Assembly: GCF_000316115.1 (NCBI RefSeq)
Contig: NZ_JH993797.1
Coordinates: 558,001 to 622,000 of the forward strand
Source: Leptolyngbya sp. PCC 7375
GTDB lineage: Bacteria; Cyanobacteriota; Cyanobacteriia; Phormidesmidales; Phormidesmidaceae
Direction: 5' to 3'
Length of the DNA: 64,000 nucleotides
The translations under genes and the position numbers were made by a program. The notes beneath the pieces were generated by a model that saw nothing but the letters and a program-made list of their open reading frames with translations, was not told the origin of the DNA and did not search any database. This document shows positions 57,705-64,000 of this stretch, piece after piece (position 1 is the stretch's first letter; every line of letters begins with the position of its first letter).

Positions 57705-58719
57705 ATGAGTACAGACCGTTACGAGCAAAATTTTGGGACCTGTGCATTAGGAGATCGTCGTTTGACCCGTCGCGCGTTGAGTATCGGTCAAGCGCTAAGT
57801 GAAAAATTTGGACAGGGTCTATCGAGTGTATTTAAGAATGCGAAGGAACTGAAACGGGCATATGCATTTTCGCGAATCCAAAAAGCTGTTTTGAAAGAAT
57901 CATTCAGCCTCATTGCCAAATGACAACCGAGCTTGTGAGTCGCCAAGCCAGGGTATTGAGCGTTGGAGACACCACCTATTTGGATTATGGTGCCATTCTC
58001 GAAAAACGAGAGGGCTATGGTCCCCAAGGAAATGGAGGCAATGGATTACTGCTTCACAGTGCACTTGCAGTGGATCCTGACCAAGGTCAACCGTTGGGAT
58101 TATTGTGGCAAAAGCTCTGGAACCGTGAGCATCGTGCCAAGCCTCCCGCCAATGAAACACGACAACAGAAGAAACAACGTCGTGCTGAGGCGCGCAAAGC
58201 GAAGCGAGCTCGGCCCTTTGAAGAAAAAGAATCGTATCGTTGGGTCGAAGCGATGATGACACTGGAGCAAACGGTTGCTCCTTCAACACGTGTTATCCAT
58301 GTCTTTGACCGAGAAGGGGATATTGCTGAAGTGTTTGACCAAGTCAACGAGTTGAGCCATACCGGTGTCGTAGTGCGTGCGGCTCATAATCGCAGTCTTG
58401 ACCACGATCCCAATCGGTTATGGGAAAAGCTAGAGGCGCAGCCAATAACGGCCTATCATGTCGTTGACTTACCGGCTACTAAAACTCGAAAGGCCCGCAA
58501 GGCTAATCTGGCCGTTCGATTCTGTCGGGTGCAGTTACGGTCTCCAGCTCGCTTAGGCACGGACAGTCAGCTCCACGTCTATGCGGTCTATGCTAATGAA
58601 GTCGATTGTCCCGAGGGAGAAGAGTCGGTTTCCTGGATGTTGTTGACCAGTGAACCGGTTATCACCGTTGAGCAGGCACTAACAATTCTGAGATGGTATG
58701 GCTATCGGTGGCATGTAGA
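57705..58719 (+). pseudogene. IS50-like (IS4 family) transposase, 5' part
   Basis: The start at 57705 has AGGGAG upstream. The N-terminal Tn5-type DNA-binding region (FGTCALGDRRLTRRALSIGQ) leads to a frameshift at about 57920 (frames overlap by four bases at AAATGA). The second frame carries the first catalytic Asp in SVGDTTYLDY and the second in IHVFDREGDIAEVFD. It reaches ILRWYGYRWHV exactly at the inner-element junction. The third catalytic residue (the Glu of YREK) is split by the inner insertion. Confidence 0.85.
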
Positions 58720-58746
58720 GATACGCCAGCCTCAATACCCCCATAG
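58700..58746. other. Left attachment junction (attL-like) of the recombinase element
   Basis: The target half reads TATCGGTGGCATGTA, then core GA (58718-58719), then the element half beginning GATACGCCAGCCTCAATACC. The inner arm is at 58725-58745. Confidence 0.75.
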
Positions 58747-58843
58747 TCATCTCCCTCTTTATGCCGAGGTTGCTTAGTCATAGGCTGATGGTTTTCCATT
58801 TGTATTCTCCGGTGAAGAGTTAACAGTGACGGTGTGAGGAGGG

Positions 58844-60912
58844 TTACTCAGGTGGGATTGCAATCGTGGGCACTTTGCCTTTCCAACGTTGCCGTAGAAT
58901 GTCACCGACAGGCCGTTGCCGATGGGTTCTTAATCGTTCCAGTTCAATCTCATCGGCCCAAATGATCCAGTGTTTTGGGGACGTGGGTTGCTGCCGGGCT
59001 TTGACCCAACCACGTCGCACCCAGTTGTATAGGGTCACGGTGGGCATCCCCAGCGTGACCGCTAACTCAGGGAGCCACCACTCATGCTCAGAAAGGGGCT
59101 CTCTGGCTTTAGGCAATGGACGAGGCCGGAGTCCGAGATGGCGTATCAAGGTTTGGACGATTTCTCGAGTGAAGGTTTGACGTCGTTTGGGTGGACGAAA
59201 CCCTTCTTGATGCAAGCAGTCAACTATTTCATCGGTTGTTAAATTGGCCTCGACCAGTTGCTCTAGCCGCTCACATAACTGAGGGTAGTAACTCAGTTGT
59301 GTCCATTTTGCCACCGGACGAATAATTTGAGCTTGACAGGAGAATCCTCCCGACCACTCAATCATAACCTGAACCTGTTCACTTGTGCCTTCAACAGTGA
59401 CAATGATTTTATCAATCACCTGCCGGATGATTTCTTTGCGTTGAGCCTGAGTTGTTGTTGGCACAGACCATAAGGCAGGCAGGTCTTGAGCAAGTCTTCG
59501 AATCTGTTGTTGTTGGTCGGGTGATAGTTGTTTGGGCTTCTCGCAACAAAAACGTTCATAGTCTTCTTGGAGTTGTTGTTGAGCTTGCAATTTAGCTTCC
59601 CATTCTTGGGCTAATTGTCTGGCGACCAAACGGTTCTCTGGCTCTACTAACTGGTAATGTCGTCTGGCTCTATCAGTCTCAAATTGGGCTCTCTCAAGTC
59701 GTTGGTGCCACACCTTGTCGAGTTCTAATCGGTCTTCTTCAAGATGTCTTGCAGCGGCCAGTGACAACTCCAATGCGGCGGGTTCCAGGGCCTGTAAAAC
59801 TTGGTCAACAACATACTCATCTAAACAAGCACCCGACAAGTGTTGGCAAATCTCACCCCCATAATCGACTTTCTCTCGGGCGCAGATATAGCGATGATGA
59901 TCTTGTCCATGGGAATACTGAACCGCCATGCGACCCCCACATCGACCACACACTAACAACCCACACAGTAACCCAACCCCTTGACGGGGATGTCCTTGTT
60001 CATTACTGCGGTTCTGATTGGACTTGAGTTGAGCAATATTCTGCTGGTATTTTTCCCAGCTAATGTACGCCGGATGGTGATCTTTGATCAAGACCAGCCA
60101 TTCCTCGCAAGGCTTAACCACTCTGCCGGTATGAGGTCGTCCCGCTTTCTTTTTTCGAGGGTCTACTTGTCTGCGTCCATAGGCATAGGCCCCAGCATAG
60201 GTTGGATGTCTCAGGAGATTTTGCAATGTCGCTCGATTGGGCCGATGCCATTCTAAATCGCCTTTTGTCGGTCCCGATAATACCCGTACCCCAATCTGAA
60301 TATGATGGGTCACTAGGTACTGGAGTACGGCATTGAGGGTCCCCAATTCCTCAAATTTTCTGAAGATCAGCTGCACCACCTGTTGTACTTGTTCGTCTGG
60401 GTCAAAGTGTATTTCTCCTGAGGGACGACGCACATAGCCGATGGGCACATTGAAGCCCAATTCCCCTCGTTCAGCTTGTTACGCTTTCCCTGAATCATTC
60501 GCTGTTTGAGGATGTGGAGCTCTATCTCCGAGAACGATCCTTTCAACCCAAGCAAGAGCCTGTCGTTGTAATCACTCGGATTATAGATGCCGTCCAGGTC
60601 GGCTATCAGTGTGCCGAATAGGGCACAGATTTCCAACAGTTGATGCCAATCTTTCGATGAACGGGCCAACCGGGACATCTCTACTCCTAATATTAACCCC
60701 ACATGATTGAGACCCACTTCACTGACAAGACGTTGAAAGCCTAAACGTCCTTCAGCGCTACTGCCTGACTTTCCTAAATCATCATCAATGGTCAGCACAC
60801 GCTCGGCTCTCCAGCCTAGGGCTTCGGCTCGCCCCACTAATCCATACTGGAGTCGGGTCGATTCTTGATGGTCGCTCACCTGCTGCAAGGTTGACTGACG
60901 AACATAGACCAC
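58844..60912 (-). pseudogene. Large serine recombinase, split by a frameshift
   Basis: The N-terminal frame (60912 to 60367) is the resolvase catalytic domain: nucleophile serine in VYVRQST, arginine-bearing VEMSRLARSSKDWHQLLEI and YNDRLLLGLKGSFSEIELHIL. It loses frame near 60460 (NKLNEG / GFNVPIGYVRRPSG), consistent with one missing base. The second frame (60460 to 58844) has the recombinase domain, a zinc ribbon (CGLLVCGRCGGRMAV ... YICAREKVDYGGEICQH), a coiled coil and a C-terminal DNA-binding helix-turn-helix (LAVTLGMPTVTLYNWVRRGW). About 690 residues if repaired. The presumed integrase of the 2,558-bp element. Confidence 0.85.
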
Positions 60913-60963
60913 CGCTAACCGGTCCAGATGATGGGCTTGTATTTTTCTGAAGGCCAGTGGCTG

Positions 60964-61167
60964 CTATTCGTTGGGAGACTCATTCGTCACCTCCTGTCCT
61001 GACTGGGCACTCAGATGATTCTCCAGCAGTTGGCTCAAGACATTGATCAGTCTCTGCCGCTTCAGTTGCGGCAACCGTTGCCACAGCTCCTTCCTCGGAG
61101 GACAGGCAGACGGGGGGACTCGTTTCGCTCTGACATGGATATTCTTCCTTTTCGTGCAATGGCTCAC
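60964..61167 (-). CDS. Small ORF upstream of the recombinase, 67 aa
   Basis: A basic, helical small protein (KELWQRLPQLKRQRLINVLS, then QLLENHLS). It ends in TAG in the same frame as the recombinase: the codons after TAG read QPLAFRKIQAHHLDRLAVVY, continuing straight into the catalytic domain. It may be an accessory protein translated just ahead of the recombinase, or the N-terminus of one protein broken by a stop. No family recognised. Confidence 0.5.
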   Translation of the reverse strand: MSHCTKRKNIHVRAKRVPPSACPPRKELWQRLPQLKRQRLINVLSQLLENHLSAQSGQEVTNESPNE

Positions 61168-61249
61168 TTGCCTTTATTTTGGCGACGAGTTCAACCAAGC
61201 GGAGTAACCCCCTCAATCTAACGGTAGGGTATTGAGAAGGCTTCGTCTT

Positions 61250-61290
61250 TATAGGGGTATTATGGCTGGCGCATTGAAGAATTTCACAAA
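61250..61290. other. Right attachment junction (attR-like) of the recombinase element
   Basis: The element arm (61250-61270) and GCATT precede core GA (61276-61277), after which the transposase codons for EFHK resume. Confidence 0.75.
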
Positions 61291-61650
61291 CTCTTGAAAT
61301 CGGGCTGTCAAGTGGAGCGCTATCGCCTGGCCGCCGAGGGAATGAAACCCTTACTAGGCTTTTTGTGTGTCATTGCAGCTGATTTGTTGCGATTAACTTA
61401 CTTAAAACGCACTCAGCCCAAGCTACCGGCTGAGGCGGTTCTCTCTCCCGTTCAAATTCAGGTCCTCAAAGCGAAAGCCTCTCGACTTCCCAAGACATTG
61501 ACGGTCCAATGGGCGGTTGAATCAATTGCGCGTTTGGGAGGCTATTTAGAGCATCGACGCAAAACACCTATCGGCATTCAAGTGCTTTGGAAAGGATGGG
61601 CAAAGTTACACGACCTGGTTGAAGGGTGGCAACTCGCCAACCAGACTTAG
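61278..61650 (+). pseudogene. IS50-like transposase, 3' part
   Basis: After the GA core the frame reads EEFHKLLKSGCQVERYRLAA, completing the YREK catalytic motif begun at 58719, and ends at a stop at 61650 just inside the right inverted repeat. It includes LLGFLCVIAADLLRLTYLKR, typical of the Tn5-type C-terminus. A TTG at 61294 could start a fragment but no expression is expected. Confidence 0.85.
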
Positions 61651-61659
61651 TAGGAAAAG

Positions 61660-62298
61660 TCAGGCTTGATACGAATTACCATCAAAACCTGAGCGCACCC
61701 GCACATTCCCACGGGTACCGCCGCCAGCGTAGCAGCTGTCCAAGACAACACTTACCTGATCTGTTGATAACGCCGACGTCAGCAAAAACAGCGTCCGTCC
61801 CATGATGTCATCAACGTCAGTGCCATTTTCTTGAATGTCACCAGGTACAAATGTACTGTTTAGCCCATCACCATCAGGGGAATCGGGCTCTAACACCTGG
61901 GAACCATGGCCCGAGAAATGAAAAACCACCACATCCCCAGGTTGAGCCTGATGGATCAGATGCTCTTCAAAGGCTGTCAGAATATTGCTGCGGGTAGGCT
62001 TCTGTGCCGCATTATCACTAAGCACCAGAATATCGCTGGCCTGAAATCCAAAGCGATGTATCAGTAGCTCGCGTTGTAGCTCTACATCCGTTGTACAGCC
62101 TCGTAAATTTGTAAAGCGACTGTTACCAGAAGGATATTGATTGACACCGACTAGCAACGCCAATTTGCGAGTAGTTGGTTGGGCTAATGCCTGACCGTAA
62201 CGTAGACCGTGGGAAACAAGTTGCCGCTCACTGAGCCCGTAAGCTGCCAATGTGGTCCCGGCAAACTGTAAAAAACGGCGACGGTTAAATGTCGGCAT
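61660..62298 (-). pseudogene. Tat-exported caspase-like (C14) protein, N-terminal fragment
   Basis: The ATG at 62298 is chosen because AAGGG precedes it and it places a twin-arginine signal (NRRRFLQFAG) at the N-terminus; an in-frame ATG at 62352 would bury it. The peptidase C14 domain has KLALLVGVNQYPSG, catalytic His in VVFHFSGHGSQ (residue 131) and catalytic Cys in VVLDSCYAGGG (residue 189). The frame stops at TGA formed by the IS end. The remainder of the gene is at 56020-57600. Whether the fragment still folds is unknown, although both catalytic residues are in it. Confidence 0.92.
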
Positions 62299-62389
62299 AA
62301 GGTATCCCTTGCAAGCAGCCCGTAGGATGGGCAATAGAAACTGCTCAGGCATACCACAGCAGGATATCCAATGCCCACGTTCAAACAGG

Positions 62390-62710
62390 TTATGTCTCTT
62401 TGATTTCAGACTTCATGCGGTCTAGGGTCATCTGCATCTGGTCAAACATCTTTTGTGGTGTCATCCCAAATTGACCCAGATGGGTTTTCAGCTGTTCCAT
62501 CGTAAGTTGAGCTGTGAAATCTTCGGATAGCTCAAATCGTTTCATAAAGACGCGATATCGATCCATGATGCTTTCCATCTGCTCGATATATAGCTTCTTG
62601 CCATCGCGATCAAATTTGCCGTAGCTGCTACCGAGCTGCATGAGGGACTGATAATCCTGAAAGAGCTTCGTGGCTTCCTGCTGCACGATCTCTGAATCAA
62701 AAAAGCTCAT
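62390..62710 (-). CDS. DUF1825 family protein
   Basis: A 106-residue, highly helical, soluble protein (MSFFDSEIVQQEATKLFQDY at the start, MESIMDRYRVFMKRFELSED, then LGQFGMTPQKMFDQMQMTLD). It matches the DUF1825 family, conserved through cyanobacteria and of unknown function. GGGAG precedes the ATG. It lies 91 bases upstream of the broken caspase gene and could share its transcript. Confidence 0.85.
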   Translation of the reverse strand: MSFFDSEIVQQEATKLFQDYQSLMQLGSSYGKFDRDGKKLYIEQMESIMDRYRVFMKRFELSEDFTAQLTMEQLKTHLGQFGMTPQKMFDQMQMTLDRMKSEIKET

Positions 62711-62846
62711 ATCTACTCCCAGGGGCTTACTTTCATTGGCTGCGCGCTATCTGTAAGCGTTAACGTTGACTACTCTTTCAGAGTAAAAGCTCGTTTCAGT
62801 ATACGCAAAGGTGAGATATCCTCACCTAATACCTACTAGCGATCAC

Positions 62847-63785
62847 CTAGCGACCCAGTAATTTCTTAAGCCAAGATTGTTGCCCTGACTCAGGCTTAGG
62901 TTCCGGTGGAACCACCTGACTAGCTGCCTTACGCTTTTCAGCCATGCGTTTTTCTAAAACTTGACTATATTTCAAAGCTACAGAGTGTTTAGGGTTCAAT
63001 TCTAAAACACGCTTCAAATGGGCACGGGCCATGCCGTAAGACTTCTTCATCAAATAGGCTTGGCCGAGCATTGAGTGCAGTTCAATCCCATTGGGTGCGA
63101 TCTTAAGCGCTTCTCTCAGCTCCTGAATGGCTAGATTGTAATTACGCTGGTTCAGATATGTCCGAGCTCGAATACCATATTTTTCAGCGTAGTTGATAAC
63201 AGGGGGTTCCGGAGGTTTAGGATCTTCCTTCTTTTCTTCTTTTTCTGAAGGGGTATGGTCAACGGCAACTAAGCCAGTACGCTTAGGTCGGATAGGCTTA
63301 CTGATCTTACGGTGTAGAAATGCTAGGTTGAGCTGACTTAGACCAGACAGCACCATGGCAAACTCATCGGTCGAGCTAAACTGGGTTGTTACTAGCTGAT
63401 TAACCGTATTTTCATAAAAAACTTCCACTTCTGCTTCTGGAATACGCAAAAGCTGTTGAGCGCTTTCAAAAGAAGGCGCGAGTTTGCCTTGACGATCGAG
63501 TTGCCTAGCGCGAAACCGCATGTTGGCCAAAACTTCGGAGCGATTCTTCTCTTGCTTAAGCCGTTGATAACCAGGATTGATGACCTTAGCAATCAGCTGC
63601 TCAGATATTTGACTAATGGCAGTGGGGTTAGTCGCTTGAACATCGGGATGAAGAAGTTTTGCTATCTGGCGATAGCGCTTAAGAATGCGACGATCTTCAG
63701 CATTTAGAGAGAGGCCTAGGGCAGCGTAGGGATCTTTCTCAGCAACTGTGATCCATTCATCTTGAAATGACTTGGCGTTGGTCAT
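62847..63785 (-). CDS. J-domain/TPR protein
   Basis: A 312-residue protein; the start at 63785 (MTNAKSF) is preferred to 63818. An N-terminal J domain includes DPYAALGLSLNAEDRRILKR and the Hsp70-stimulating HPD triplet at 46-48. A middle helical region and a charged linker (EKEEKKEDPKPPEPP, about 190-205) follow. C-terminal TPR units (GIRARTYLNQRNYNLAIQEL, YLMKKSYGMARAHLKRVLEL) end in a basic tail. It is probably a DnaK co-chaperone that brings clients via TPRs. First of a leftward set with the DUF1825 gene. Confidence 0.87.
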   Translation of the reverse strand: MTNAKSFQDEWITVAEKDPYAALGLSLNAEDRRILKRYRQIAKLLHPDVQATNPTAISQISEQLIAKVINPGYQRLKQEKNRSEVLANMRFRARQLDRQGKLAPSFESAQQLLRIPEAEVEVFYENTVNQLVTTQFSSTDEFAMVLSGLSQLNLAFLHRKISKPIRPKRTGLVAVDHTPSEKEEKKEDPKPPEPPVINYAEKYGIRARTYLNQRNYNLAIQELREALKIAPNGIELHSMLGQAYLMKKSYGMARAHLKRVLELNPKHSVALKYSQVLEKRMAEKRKAASQVVPPEPKPESGQQSWLKKLLGR

Positions 63786-63818
63786 GCAACAGGAGGCTAA
63801 GAATTGGCTCACGTACAA

Positions 63819-64000
63819 TTCATAAACAAAACGAGATTGCTAAATTCCGGCGACTACTAACATTTGAACCGTCCGTTAGATATAAAAGTAGCCGAATTTT
63901 TAGCGTTTTAAGTTTTGATTTCTGACCTTAGGGATTACTTTCAGGAGAATGCATAAACTAACTTTGCAAAAAGCATAAAGTCTATAAGCACAAACGTTTT
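63819..64000. promoter_or_regulatory. Upstream region of the J-domain gene
   Basis: A+T-rich non-coding sequence to the window edge. It likely holds the promoter of the leftward J-domain gene; no specific element recognised. Confidence 0.35.

Larger units (their letters stand above)
58718..61277. mobile_element. Serine-recombinase element, 2,558 bp, inserted at a GA dinucleotide
   Basis: GA occurs at both junctions, 58718-58719 and 61276-61277. Joining across one GA restores codons for YRWHVEEFHKLLK, the perfect Y(2)R(3)E(6)K motif of IS50-like transposases, in frame. The element ends carry 21-bp inverted arms at 58725-58745 and 61250-61270, placed symmetrically around GA when the ends are joined. 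It encodes a frameshifted large serine recombinase and a small ORF, both leftward. Confidence 0.88.
57601..61664. mobile_element. Composite insertion in the caspase gene: IS4/IS50-like element carrying a second element
   Basis: The outer ends are inverted repeats CCTGACTTTTCCTGCTAAG (57601-57619) and its reverse with one change (61646-61664). They are flanked by CTTGATA at 57594-57600 and 61665-61671, a 7-bp target duplication. The transposase is cut by a 2,558-bp serine-recombinase element. Without that, the outer IS would be 1,506 bp, normal for IS4-family members. Confidence 0.93.

Noticed and set aside
58709..61270. Inner-element junction placed at the shared TGGC (58709-58712 / 61267-61270)
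   Set aside because: Joining there also restores an open frame (RWRIEEFHK), but the GA core gives a perfectly symmetric attP and an equally good YREK motif (RWHVEEFHK) without assuming part of the element's inverted arm is target DNA.
1..64000. CRISPR arrays, tRNA and rRNA genes
   Set aside because: Looked for by eye; the only regular short-spaced repeats are TPR coding repeats, and no tRNA cloverleaf or rRNA sequence was recognised. A tRNAscan or Infernal run would be decisive.

Overview
The window reads as chromosomal DNA of a cyanobacterium. GCGATCGC (HIP1) octamers occur throughout. There is a phycobilisome-linker gene, a PATAN-receiver/CheY/CheW/MCP/CheA operon of the cyanobacterial Hmp/Pil/Pix type, a DUF1825 gene, and several large TPR-CHAT and caspase-like proteins. 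No rRNA, tRNA or CRISPR array was recognised.

Layout. 1-4.9 kb is a signalling region in partial decay: the N-terminal part of a secreted beta-propeller sensor, a dead histidine-kinase remnant, a receiver-HATPase protein and a lone receiver. 4.9-13.4 kb holds a TetR repressor with operator-like palindromes over the divergent promoter of a partly decayed operon (SDR pseudogene, then an intact quinone-oxidoreductase-like gene), a phycobilisome-linker protein, hemD, an isoprenylcysteine-methyltransferase-like gene and an MFS transporter. 13.8-24.3 kb is the chemosensory operon, split by an orphan taurine-type binding protein and a degraded cheY copy. 24.4-37 kb holds an acyl-CoA dehydrogenase-like gene, a large HTH-STAND-WD40 protein, three small unknown genes, a LysR regulator divergent from an alpha/beta hydrolase that lacks its serine nucleophile, a family 4 uracil-DNA glycosylase, and the overlapping genes tyrS-pyrF-orf.

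37.3-62.3 kb is the most striking part. A class A penicillin-binding protein is followed by two TPR-containing proteins (one FecR-like), four consecutive CHAT-TPR proteins that all begin with a probable signal peptide, and, on the opposite strand, a caspase-like (C14)/DUF4384 protein with a twin-arginine signal. This looks like a mostly exported caspase-fold protease set. Two of its members are interrupted by mobile DNA. The third CHAT gene carries a 1,316-bp IS4-like element with 9-bp target duplications. The caspase gene carries a 4,064-bp insertion with 7-bp duplications. That insertion is itself nested: a roughly 1.5-kb IS4/IS50-like element holds a 2,558-bp serine-recombinase element inserted at a GA dinucleotide inside the transposase YREK motif. 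Removing each insertion in silico restores an intact reading frame at each junction, so the history can be reconstructed to the base. The window ends with a DUF1825 gene and a J-domain/TPR protein.
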